A stretch of DNA of 63,533 nt from Prolixibacteraceae bacterium UBA6029 (lineage in GTDB: Bacteria; Bacteroidota; Bacteroidia; Bacteroidales; Prolixibacteraceae). The position numbers and the translations under genes were made by a program. A model generated the notes under the pieces. It had not been told where the DNA came from. It made no database searches and saw only the letters and a program-made list of their open reading frames with translations. How positions within the stretch are numbered: position 1 is the stretch's first letter; each line of letters opens with the position of its first letter. The stretch is taken from positions 1-63,533 of the forward strand of contig DIZL01000025.1 of NCBI GenBank assembly GCA_002429385.1. Direction: 5' to 3'. Positions 9,784 through 16,812 of this stretch are shown piece after piece.

Positions 9784-9897
9784 AGTAAAAAGCATTCTTT
9801 GACATATTGGGATTTAGAAAGACTATCACATACGAATCATCTGTTTATTATTTGTTTTTTAATTTCTCCTGATCCCTGTTATCCGTTGGATGAAAGT

Positions 9898-10080
9898 TTA
9901 TTGAAGTAATTTTTTTTCAATCCTGATCAATAATTCTTCCGGATTGAATGGTTTAACGATATACTCTTCAGCTCCAAGTTTTAAACATTGAACCCGGTCG
10001 GCACTGCTGTCTTTACTGCTTAGAACAATAATCGGGATGTCTAAGTCATTTTTCCGATAAGAGTTTATCAAAGTATTCAA
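9898..10080 (-). pseudogene. C-terminal half of a response-regulator receiver domain
   Basis: About 60 residues reading DIPIIVLSSKD, LKLGAEEYIVKPFNPEELL. This is the second half of a CheY-like receiver: the strand before the conserved Ser/Thr, and the conserved Lys in VKPF. The phosphoacceptor Asp half is missing, and the frame runs backwards into the 3' end of the uxs gene (35-bp overlap) with only a TTG as possible start. It is therefore a truncated domain abutting uxs. A PAS-kinase pseudogene on the same strand lies upstream of ugd (12496-12933), so this may be the tail of the same disrupted hybrid kinase. Confidence 0.7.
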
Positions 10081-10990
10081 TGGTTTTGGCTAATCCTTCC
10101 CGTAGAGCAACCTTAGGTTCCCAGTTGCCCAACTTTTCTTTGGCAAGCGAAATATCAGGTTGTCGTTGAGTTGGATCATCTGCCGGCAATGGAAGGTAAC
10201 TGATTTTTGATTTGGAAGCTGTAAGTTCAATGATATTCTGGGCAAGCTCCAACATGGTAAACTCTCCCGGATTGCCAATGTTTACAGGTCCTGTAAAATC
10301 ATCACCGGTTGCCATCATCCGTATCATTCCTTCAACCAAATCCGAAACATATTGGAAACTACGAGTTTGGTTACCTGTTCCAAAAATGGTGATATCCTTG
10401 TTTTGTAATGCCTGAACAATAAAATTCGAAACCACACGTCCATCATCAGGCTCCATTTTAGGACCGTAAGTATTGAATATACGAATGATTTTAATCCGTA
10501 CATTATTCTGGGCATGATAATTAACAAACAACGACTCGGCACATCGTTTCCCTTCATCGTAACAGGAACGGATTCCAATTGGATTTACATGCCCCCAGTA
10601 ATCCTCCGTCTGTGGATGAATGATAGGATCACCATATACCTCGCTGGTAGATGCCTGTAAAATCTTTGCCCTGATCCGCTTGGCCAGGCCCAGCATATTT
10701 ACTGCACCCATCACCGAAGTCTTGATGGTTTTGATTGGATTATACTGATAATGAACCGGCGAAGCGGGGCAGGCCAGATTGTAGATTTCATCCACTTCGA
10801 TGTAGTAAGGCATAGTAACATCATGCCTTATCAATTCAAAATATGGATTGTCAAGTAAATGAACAATCTTCTGTTTTTTTCCAGTGAAATAGTTGTCCAT
10901 GCAAACCACTTCATTGCCATCATTCAACAGTCGTTCACAAAGATGTGATCCAACAAAACCTGCGCCTCCTGTTACTAATACTCTTTTCAT
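10046..10990 (-). CDS. uxs: UDP-glucuronate decarboxylase (UDP-xylose synthase)
   Basis: 314 residues from the ATG at 10990; the longer open frame upstream adds 52 residues that overlap the ugd tail, and the Rossmann start MKRVLVTGGAGFVGSHLCERL argues against it. Extended SDR family: glycine-rich NAD-binding GGAGFVGSH, catalytic YDEGKR (YxxxK) with STSEVYGDP upstream, and RIFNTYGPKM typical of UXS enzymes. It decarboxylates UDP-glucuronate to UDP-xylose using bound NAD in the cytoplasm. The ugd gene 16 bp upstream supplies the substrate, so the two form a UDP-Glc to UDP-GlcA to UDP-Xyl pathway for surface polysaccharide. The 3' end abuts a receiver-domain remnant, which suggests a recombination junction there. 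Confidence 0.92.
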   Translation of the reverse strand: MKRVLVTGGAGFVGSHLCERLLNDGNEVVCMDNYFTGKKQKIVHLLDNPYFELIRHDVTMPYYIEVDEIYNLACPASPVHYQYNPIKTIKTSVMGAVNMLGLAKRIRAKILQASTSEVYGDPIIHPQTEDYWGHVNPIGIRSCYDEGKRCAESLFVNYHAQNNVRIKIIRIFNTYGPKMEPDDGRVVSNFIVQALQNKDITIFGTGNQTRSFQYVSDLVEGMIRMMATGDDFTGPVNIGNPGEFTMLELAQNIIELTASKSKISYLPLPADDPTQRQPDISLAKEKLGNWEPKVALREGLAKTIEYFDKLLSEK

Positions 10991-11006
10991 CCTGAATAAA
11001 ATGTTT

Positions 11007-12386
11007 CTATTGTTTCTGTTGTAAGTTCTCCGGTCTTCCGTCTTCTGTCTTCTTTTCTTCCTGAACAATTGGTTTACGGCCAATACTGTAATAGTTAAAT
11101 TTGAGATCCTGCATTTCTTCAGGTTCATATATGTTCCTTCCGTCAAAAATGGTTTTGGTTTTTAAGAGCTTTTCAATAACCCTAAAGTTTGGCATCCTGA
11201 ATTCCGGCCATTCTGTAACAACAATCAGTGCATCAGCATCAATACAGGCATCATATTCATCCTTGGCATAAGCAATCGAATCACCCAGCATATGATATGC
11301 TTCCTCTTTGGCAACCGGATCGTAGGCAACAACCGAGGCGCCTTCTTTAAGTAAATTGTCAATAATTACCAACGAAGGAGCTTCACGCATATCGTCGGTT
11401 TTGGGTTTAAATGCCAAACCCCACATTCCGAATTTAAGTCCTTTCAGATCATTGCCAAAATGCGATTTAATCTTTTTGATAAGGACTTCCTTCTGCCGGT
11501 AATTAACAGCCTCCACGGCTTTCAGGATATCAAGCGAATGTCCGTATTCGTCAGCAGTGCGAACCAGCGCCTGCACATCTTTGGGAAAGCATGAACCTCC
11601 ATAACCGGTTCCGGGATAAATGAATTTATTTCCGATACGGGCATCTGATCCGATACCTTTACGAACCATACCTACATCGGCGCCCACCAATTCGCAAAGA
11701 TTGGCAATGTCGTTCATGAAACTGATTTTGGTGGCAAGCATAGAATTTGCAGCATACTTGGTCATTTCCGAAGAGGAAATATCCATGAACAGGATCGGAT
11801 GACCATTCAGCAGAAAAGCTTTGTATAATTTACGCATGGTTTTCTCGGCCTCCTCAGATTCAATACCAACCACAATACGGTCGGGTTTGAGGAAATCCTC
11901 CACGGCGCTGCCTTCCTTCAGGAATTCAGGATTTGAAGCCACATCAAAAGGCACGTTAACATTACGCTTTTTAAGTTCTTCCTGAATCGCAGCTTTTACT
12001 TTCATCGATGTTCCTACAGGAACGGTACTTTTGGTTACAATAACCATATAATGATCGATATACTGGCCTATTTCGCGTGCAACTCCTAACACATATTTCA
12101 AATCTGCACTTCCATCTTCGTCCGGAGGAGTTCCTACGGCAATAAATACTGCCTCAGAATCAGCCAGATTGTCCTTCAGACTTGTTGAGAATGATAACCG
12201 TCCTTTCTCAACATTCCGTTTGTAAATATCTTCAAGGCCAGGCTCATAGATGGGGATCTGACCATTATTCAGGATTTCAATTTTCTTCTCATTGACATCA
12301 ACACATACAACATTTACACCTGTTTCGGCAAAACAGGTTCCGGAGACCAGGCCTACATAACCTGTACCTACAACAACTATTTTCAT
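11007..12386 (-). CDS. ugd: UDP-glucose 6-dehydrogenase
   Basis: 459 residues. N-terminal NAD-binding GTGYVGLVSGTCFAETG, central helix with the substrate-binding FLKEGSAVEDF, catalytic Cys in GTGYGGSCFPKDVQAL, and the C-terminal UDP-binding domain (MWGLAFKPKTDDMREAPS). It oxidises UDP-glucose to UDP-glucuronate with two NAD+. About 440 residues is usual; the last ~18 residues (EEKKTEDGRPENLQQKQ) are a charged, Gln-rich tail encoded by a purine-rich tract and look like a recent 3' extension. It heads the ugd-uxs operon. The upstream intergenic DNA carries a perfect palindrome (12423-12442) and then a decayed PAS kinase. Confidence 0.95.
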   Translation of the reverse strand: MKIVVVGTGYVGLVSGTCFAETGVNVVCVDVNEKKIEILNNGQIPIYEPGLEDIYKRNVEKGRLSFSTSLKDNLADSEAVFIAVGTPPDEDGSADLKYVLGVAREIGQYIDHYMVIVTKSTVPVGTSMKVKAAIQEELKKRNVNVPFDVASNPEFLKEGSAVEDFLKPDRIVVGIESEEAEKTMRKLYKAFLLNGHPILFMDISSSEMTKYAANSMLATKISFMNDIANLCELVGADVGMVRKGIGSDARIGNKFIYPGTGYGGSCFPKDVQALVRTADEYGHSLDILKAVEAVNYRQKEVLIKKIKSHFGNDLKGLKFGMWGLAFKPKTDDMREAPSLVIIDNLLKEGASVVAYDPVAKEEAYHMLGDSIAYAKDEYDACIDADALIVVTEWPEFRMPNFRVIEKLLKTKTIFDGRNIYEPEEMQDLKFNYYSIGRKPIVQEEKKTEDGRPENLQQKQ

Positions 12387-12422
12387 AAGAAAAGTTTAAA
12401 ACGATTAAGAATGCAAATCTTT

Positions 12423-12442
12423 AATCCCGAGTACTCGGGATT
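12423..12442. repeat. Perfect 20-bp intergenic palindrome (CCCGAGTACTCGGG core)
   Basis: Perfectly self-complementary 20-mer. The core CCCGAGTACTCGGG recurs at about 62714 and in a degraded form at 26293, so it belongs to a dispersed short palindrome family. Confidence 0.8.
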
Positions 12443-12495
12443 CGAATATCAAAAATAGTATTTCTAAAGTTTAATCCAGCATATTTAACAACTGA

Positions 12496-12933
12496 TTAAA
12501 AGGAACTGATGAAGATTTCAGAAAGAAAGTGATTGAAATCAGTCCGGGTATCGTCGGAAACAAAAAACCCAAAGTGGCTGTTTATTAAGGATATGCATTC
12601 TTTTCCCAGCATACTTGCCCCACTGAGGTTAATCTCTTAAATTATGCCCCGGGAGGAAAGTGTAAAATAACCTAAAGGCGCAAAATCGTATAAATCAGCA
12701 TATTTCCAAGCAGCAATGATTTTCTGCTAACAGGCCTCTATCAGTTCTTCATTTTGTATTTCCAGCTCTAACTGCTGAACCTCAATTTCATGAATAAACT
12801 TCATGGCATCGGATTCAGTCAGTAGTAAATCTCCCTTCTCCAGATTCTCGTCCACCATTTTTTTTATCTTCCGGCGTAGAATTTCGATTTTTGAGTGTTT
12901 TGCTTCATCCATCAGGTTAACATTTAGGTCCAT
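12496..12933 (-). pseudogene. Decayed N-terminus of a PAS-domain sensor kinase with two in-frame stops
   Basis: The frame starting MDLNVNLMDEAKHSK runs through the typical kinase linker (HEIEVQQLELEIQNEELIEA), meets TAG at 12727-12729, then continues in the same frame as a recognisable PAS domain (YADLYDFAPLGYFTLSS, next stop TAA at 12637-12639, then EINLSGASMLGKE and FVSDDTRTDFNHFLSEIF) until a third stop at 12496-12498. The homology continuing across two stops shows a pseudogene and not a small gene. Kinase and receiver domains are missing at this site; a receiver C-terminal half is found on the same strand beyond ugd-uxs at 9898-10080. Confidence 0.85.
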
Positions 12934-13189
12934 AAAATCGTTTTAAAAACTGTAATCAATCCAGATTAATCCTTGGGATTCATTGATATTTAATCTGTTG
13001 CATGACTCATGCTGTTAATACATACTCTAAATATCCAGTTCGAAAACCCGCAGAATAAGCGCACATAAAATAATTACTCCGACTGAGTGTAGTGTTATAT
13101 AATTTTAGTAAAAACTTACATAATTCCCACATTTATATTGGATTTACTTTAGTCTTTTCAGACATATCTTTCATTTCTGTACCTTATTC

Positions 13190-13219
13190 CCAACCGTTCC
13201 CGAAAGGAATGGCTCTATT
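13190..13219 (-). repeat. Conserved flank of the 11-bp palindrome, DUF6266-like coding stub
   Basis: Read on the minus strand this flank contains CATTCCTTTCGGGAACGG, closely matching flanks at 32213 and 53886. One frame reads RIEPFLSGTVGNKVQK then a stop, resembling the start of DUF6266 proteins (compare LVSGRIGNVVF of the intact protein at 61997). Confidence 0.5.
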
Positions 13220-13227
13220 CTCTGTCA

Positions 13228-13391
13228 TACCACTATCGTACCACTGTCATACCTCTTTCATACCACTGTCATACCTCTTTCATAACAAATTCGATACAAA
13301 TTCGATACAAATTCGAATCGGTACGTATTTGTATCGAATTTGTTACGTATTTGTTTCGAATTTGTTATGAAAGAGGTATGACAGTGGTATA
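13228..13391. repeat. Long palindrome made of contiguous 11-bp units (copy 1)
   Basis: Fifteen units in a row: five of the TACCACTGTCA type, three of the TAACAAATTCG type, one central 10-mer (13316-13325), four of the AATTTGTTACG type and two of the ACAGTGGTATG type. Left and right halves are inverted copies; the outer 35 bp of 13260-13294 pair perfectly with 13356-13390. Each left-arm unit ends TCG or TCA, so the same dinucleotide recurs every 11 bp. The flank with the conserved ATTCCTTTCGGGA motif is on the left, so this copy is inverted relative to those at 32 and 53 kb. Confidence 0.9.
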
Positions 13392-13454
13392 ACGCAATAA
13401 AATTGCAATACTTTAGTAATTACTGAGAGTTTGTATTAGAATACAAAAATAAAA

Positions 13455-13482
13455 CTCCCCCTCGTTTGGAGTAAGGGGGAGC
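13455..13482 (-). terminator. Intrinsic terminator downstream of purN
   Basis: On the minus strand, CTCCCCCT pairs with AGGGGGAG and is followed by TTTTATTTTT. It lies about 95 bp beyond the purN stop and is the only good terminator between purN and the palindrome. Confidence 0.7.
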
Positions 13483-13575
13483 TACATACCGGGTTGTCCG
13501 GATGTGCCTGTAGGTTCAGTGCCGTCAGGCAATATATACGTTGAATTTTAGTTGAACCGGACTATTTGAACCGGA

Positions 13576-14151
13576 CTAATTATCGTCCTCCTCATTTAAA
13601 AGGATTTCACCGATCACACGCGGGTAATGCTCGTGTTCCAATTCGTGGATACGGGAAGCCAGTGTTTCAGGGGTATCCTTGGGAAGGATTGGACAGGTGG
13701 CCTGGAAAATGATCTTCCCCTTATCGTAATCCGGATTGACCTGGTGGATGGTAATGCCCGATTCTTTATCCTTCGAGGCCAGTACCGCCTTGTGAACGCT
13801 TTCACCAAACATGCCTTTACCGCCATATTTAGGCAGGAGGGCCGGGTGAATGTTAACCACGGTAAACAATTCGGTCAGGTTACGGGGAACGAGCCATAGA
13901 AATCCGGCCAGCACGATGATATCAATCCGGTGATCATAGAGCCGGTCCAGAATGTCATTTGAACGGTAAAATTCGTCACTGTCGAAGGTTATGGTTTCGA
14001 TGCCTAATTTTTCGGCTCTGATCAAGGCATAGGCATTTTCGTTATTCGACCAAAGTGAATCGACTACGATCTCCTTACTGGTTGAGAAATACTCGATTAT
14101 CTTTTGAGCGTTTGTTCCGGAGCCTGAGGCAAAAATGGCAATTCGTTTCAT
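13576..14151 (-). CDS. purN: Phosphoribosylglycinamide formyltransferase (GAR transformylase)
   Basis: 191 residues, normal length. It transfers the formyl group from 10-formyl-THF to GAR in purine biosynthesis. Visible: phosphate loop SGSGTNAQ (residues 9-16), the catalytic NIHPALLPKYGG segment with the Asn-His pair, the GITIHQV strand and the Asp of PDYDKGKII. It is divergent from acpP with about 190 bp between the two starts, so the purN promoter probably lies in 14152-14260. No purine-related neighbour is present; a single-gene unit is likely. Three residues at the C-terminus are Asp/Asn, an unremarkable acidic tail. Confidence 0.95.
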   Translation of the reverse strand: MKRIAIFASGSGTNAQKIIEYFSTSKEIVVDSLWSNNENAYALIRAEKLGIETITFDSDEFYRSNDILDRLYDHRIDIIVLAGFLWLVPRNLTELFTVVNIHPALLPKYGGKGMFGESVHKAVLASKDKESGITIHQVNPDYDKGKIIFQATCPILPKDTPETLASRIHELEHEHYPRVIGEILLNEEDDN

Positions 14152-14264
14152 TGAATGTACGGTTTATAGATTTATAGTAAATGGAATTTTAGAATAAAAG
14201 GTTCAAATGTAGACCTGACGTTTGTATCCTTAATCCTATTTTCATCCATTTAATTACTTTTTTG

Positions 14265-14296
14265 TTTGAAATATCAGGGGTAAATTTATTACTTTG
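14265..14296 (+). promoter_or_regulatory. Bacteroidota-type promoter of acpP
   Basis: TTTG at 14265-14268 and TTACTTTG (7 of 8 match to TAnnTTTG) at 14289-14296, with centres 26 bp apart as expected for -33 and -7 elements. Transcription should start near 14300, giving a leader of about 44 nt before the acpP ATG. Confidence 0.7.
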
Positions 14297-14343
14297 CATC
14301 GAATTTTTTGAAACAATTTTAATATTAACCAAAAATTAGAGTT

Positions 14344-14580
14344 ATGTCTGACGTTGCAGCAAAAGTAAAAGCAATTATTGTTGACAAATTAGGTGTTGAT
14401 GAGAGCGAAGTTACCAATGAAGCTTCATTTACCAATGACCTTGGTGCTGATTCACTTGACACAGTTGAATTGATTATGGAATTCGAAAAAGAATTTGATT
14501 TGGCCATTCCAGATGATCAGGCTGAAAAAATCTCAACTGTAGGTGAAGCTATCAAGCACATCGAAGAAAATTTGAAATAA
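14344..14580 (+). CDS. acpP: Acyl carrier protein
   Basis: 78 residues, acidic, standard length. It carries fatty-acyl intermediates on a 4'-phosphopantetheine attached to Ser37 in the motif LGADSLDTVEL. The sequence is a textbook ACP (helix I VKAIIVDKLG, helix II DTVELIMEFEKEFDL). It heads the cluster acpP-fabF-rnc, 19 bp before fabF, a gene order widespread in the phylum. A well-spaced promoter precedes it. Confidence 0.98.
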   Translation: MSDVAAKVKAIIVDKLGVDESEVTNEASFTNDLGADSLDTVELIMEFEKEFDLAIPDDQAEKISTVGEAIKHIEENLK

Positions 14581-14599
14581 TAATAACAAAACAACATTT

Positions 14600-15841
14600 A
14601 TGGAATTTAAACGGGTAGTTGTTACCGGACTTGGAACTGTTAACCCGCTTGGTAATTCAATTGAGGAATTCTGGGAAGGCTTAAAAAACGGGAAAAGCGG
14701 CGCAGGCCCCATCACCCATTTTGATGCCACCACACACAAAACAACTTTTGCCTGTGAACTGAAGGATTTCGATCCTGCAATTTACGTAGAGAAAAAAGAA
14801 ATCAGGAAACATGATCCGTTTACACTGTATGCCTTTGCGGCAGCAGCGCAGGCCATCGAGGATTCCGGGCTTGATCTCGACAAGGTTAACAAAGACCGGG
14901 CAGGAATTGTGTGGGGGGCCGGAATCGGAGGCTTACAAACCTTCTTTGAGGAAACGCTGAATTATAAAAACGAGATGCCTCGTTATTCGCCTTTCTTTAT
15001 TCCCAAAATGATTGCCAACATAGCAAGTGGTTTGCTCTCGATCCGTTATGGATTCAGAGGACCCAATTTCACGACCGTAACAGCATGTGCATCTTCCTCT
15101 ACTGCTCTTATCGAAGCGATGAACTACATTCGTATCGGTAAGGTGGATATTTTTATCTCTGGAGGTTCAGAAGCAGCAATAAATCCGGCAGGATTGGCAG
15201 GATTTAACTCCATGAGGGCCCTTTCGACCCGCAACAGCGATCCGACAACGGCATCACGTCCGTTTGATTTAGACCGCGATGGGTTTGTGATGGGAGAAGG
15301 TTCAGGAGCCCTCATTCTTGAGGAATATGAGCACGCAGTTAAACGCGGTGCCAGAATATACGCAGAGTTGGTTGGCGGAGGCATGTCTGCCGATGCTTAC
15401 CACATGACAGCCCCTGATCCGGAAGCCGGCGGCGCTACTTTAGTTATGAAACTGGCTTTGGAAGATGCAGGTTTAAATCCTGGAGACATCGATTACATCA
15501 ATGTTCACGGTACTTCAACTCCCCTGGGAGATATTGCCGAACCAAAAGCTATCAAGAAATGTTTTGGCGACCATGCTTATAACATGAGCATCAGTGCAAC
15601 CAAATCAATGACCGGTCACTTATTGGGTGCAGCAGGAGCTGTTGAATCGATTGCGTGTATCCTTGCCATTCGGGACGGGATTATTCCCCCTACCATCAAC
15701 CACTTTAACGATGATCCGGAAATAGATCCCAAAATGGATTTCACTTTCAATGTCGCTAAAGAACGCAAAATCAAAACTGCTTTAAGCAATACCTTTGGTT
15801 TTGGCGGCCACAATGCTACTGTTATTTTCAAGAAAATTTAA
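14600..15841 (+). CDS. fabF: 3-oxoacyl-ACP synthase II
   Basis: 413 residues, standard thiolase-fold condensing enzyme that elongates acyl-ACP with malonyl-ACP. The Cys-His-His triad is visible: Cys in VTACASSSTALIEA, His in NVHGTSTPLGD and His in SMTGHLLGAAGAVES. The C-terminal NTFGFGGHNATVIF is also typical. It sits between acpP and rnc and is probably co-transcribed with both; only 5 bp separates its stop from the rnc start. Confidence 0.97.
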   Translation: MEFKRVVVTGLGTVNPLGNSIEEFWEGLKNGKSGAGPITHFDATTHKTTFACELKDFDPAIYVEKKEIRKHDPFTLYAFAAAAQAIEDSGLDLDKVNKDRAGIVWGAGIGGLQTFFEETLNYKNEMPRYSPFFIPKMIANIASGLLSIRYGFRGPNFTTVTACASSSTALIEAMNYIRIGKVDIFISGGSEAAINPAGLAGFNSMRALSTRNSDPTTASRPFDLDRDGFVMGEGSGALILEEYEHAVKRGARIYAELVGGGMSADAYHMTAPDPEAGGATLVMKLALEDAGLNPGDIDYINVHGTSTPLGDIAEPKAIKKCFGDHAYNMSISATKSMTGHLLGAAGAVESIACILAIRDGIIPPTINHFNDDPEIDPKMDFTFNVAKERKIKTALSNTFGFGGHNATVIFKKI

Positions 15842-15846
15842 TTCAA

Positions 15847-16602
15847 GTGATACGTACCATTGTTCAAAGAATAAAACTCTTTTCTTCTTCTAGAAAAGAG
15901 TTTTATTTATTTTTGAGATCATTGCTGGGCTTTTATCCGACCAATTTAAGGATTTACGACATTGCCGTCATTCATAAATCGGCATCCAAGATTGATTCTC
16001 AGGGCAATTATGTGAACAATGAACGGCTCGAATATCTGGGCGATGCCATTCTGGGGGCAGCTATAGCCGACTTTTTATACAACCGCTTCCCCAATCAGGA
16101 TGAAGGGTATCTGACCCAGATGCGTTCGAAACTGGTCAACCGCACCTTCCTGACCCAATTGACTTACCAGATCGGACTGAATCATTTCATCCAGTCGAAC
16201 ACCACCTCAACCATCGAATCGAGTCACATTTATGGCGACGCACTGGAGGCCCTCATTGGCGCCATTTATATCGACAAAGGGTTCCTTGAAGCCAAAAAAT
16301 TCATTACCCGCAAACTCCTGAATAACTATGTCAACCTGGTTGAGGTGCAGAATACCAATACCAATTACAAAAGCCAGTTGATCGAGTGGTCGCAGAAAAA
16401 CAAAAAGGCGGTTTCGTTTGATACCGCTGACGAGAGCAAGAATGACGGCAAACAGCCCTGGTTCATCGCAACCATTGAAGTGGACAACGAACTTCTTGGC
16501 AAGGGTGCGGGAACTTCAAAAAAAGAAGCCCAGCAAAATGCCTCGAAGGTAGCTGTTGAGAAAATCAAAACGCTATACCCGGATACCACCCCCTCGGAAT
16601 AG
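15847..16602 (+). CDS. rnc: Ribonuclease III
   Basis: 251 residues from a GTG start. Residues 1-150 carry the catalytic domain with the signature NERLEYLGDAILGAAI and the second acidic motif GDALEALIGAIYIDKG; residues about 175-245 form the double-stranded RNA-binding domain (GTSKKEAQQNASKVAVEKI). The N-terminal segment (QRIKLF...KEFYLFLRSLLGFYP) matches the usual N-terminus of Bacteroidota RNase III, which supports the GTG start 5 bp after fabF. It processes rRNA precursors and cuts double-stranded RNA. A perfect 16-bp hairpin lies inside its first 21 codons (15870-15907) and could be a target of its own product. Confidence 0.95.
   Translation: MIRTIVQRIKLFSSSRKEFYLFLRSLLGFYPTNLRIYDIAVIHKSASKIDSQGNYVNNERLEYLGDAILGAAIADFLYNRFPNQDEGYLTQMRSKLVNRTFLTQLTYQIGLNHFIQSNTTSTIESSHIYGDALEALIGAIYIDKGFLEAKKFITRKLLNNYVNLVEVQNTNTNYKSQLIEWSQKNKKAVSFDTADESKNDGKQPWFIATIEVDNELLGKGAGTSKKEAQQNASKVAVEKIKTLYPDTTPSE
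15870..15907 (+). promoter_or_regulatory. Perfect 16-bp hairpin inside the rnc 5' coding region
   Basis: 15870-15885 is the exact reverse complement of 15892-15907, with loop TCTTCT, followed by TATTTTT. It covers roughly codons 9-21 of rnc. It could act as an intragenic attenuator or as an RNase III substrate for autoregulation. E. coli rnc is autoregulated by cleavage of a 5' hairpin (established); the same here is inference. Confidence 0.6.
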
Positions 16603-16800
16603 CATCCGCTTCCGGAAAAAACCTTTGCCTTTAGGTCTTCGCCTTAAACCGGGTTTCAATAAAAATCCCGATTAAGAAATAACCTGGCTCCTTATATGCG
16701 GTCCTGAACTACTTTCCTGTCCATTCGACTTCGGCAGATACCATACAAAAGAACCAATGTTAAATATTGTTAAGTGTTAATTCTCAGTATTTTTAAAGGC

Positions 16801-16808
16801 TATCTTTG
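16801..16808 (+). promoter_or_regulatory. -7 element TATCTTTG immediately before the sensor kinase ATG
   Basis: Exact TAnnTTTG match ending four bases before the ATG at 16813. Transcription would begin at or one base before the start codon, predicting a leaderless or nearly leaderless mRNA, and it excludes the in-frame ATG at 16774 as the start. Upstream GTTAA repeats (16760-16780) may be regulator sites. Confidence 0.6.
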
Positions 16809-16812
16809 TCGT

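Noticed and set aside
10991..11146. 52-residue N-terminal extension of UDP-glucuronate decarboxylase
   Set aside because: It overlaps the ugd 3' end in another frame and places extra residues before a canonical Rossmann start.
12727..12933. Genuine 68-residue small protein
   Set aside because: The PAS homology continues in the same frame beyond its stop codon, so it is a pseudogene.
13092..13370. 92-codon plus-strand open frame
   Set aside because: It runs through the palindromic array and its codons are simply the 11-bp units; no protein family resemblance.
13228..13391. CRISPR array
   Set aside because: Units are 11 bp, contiguous, without spacers, and arranged as a mirror palindrome; no cas genes are in the window. 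The same holds for the arrays at 32, 53 and 61.8 kb.
16774..16812. Upstream ATG for the sensor kinase
   Set aside because: The TATCTTTG promoter element would then lie inside the coding region.
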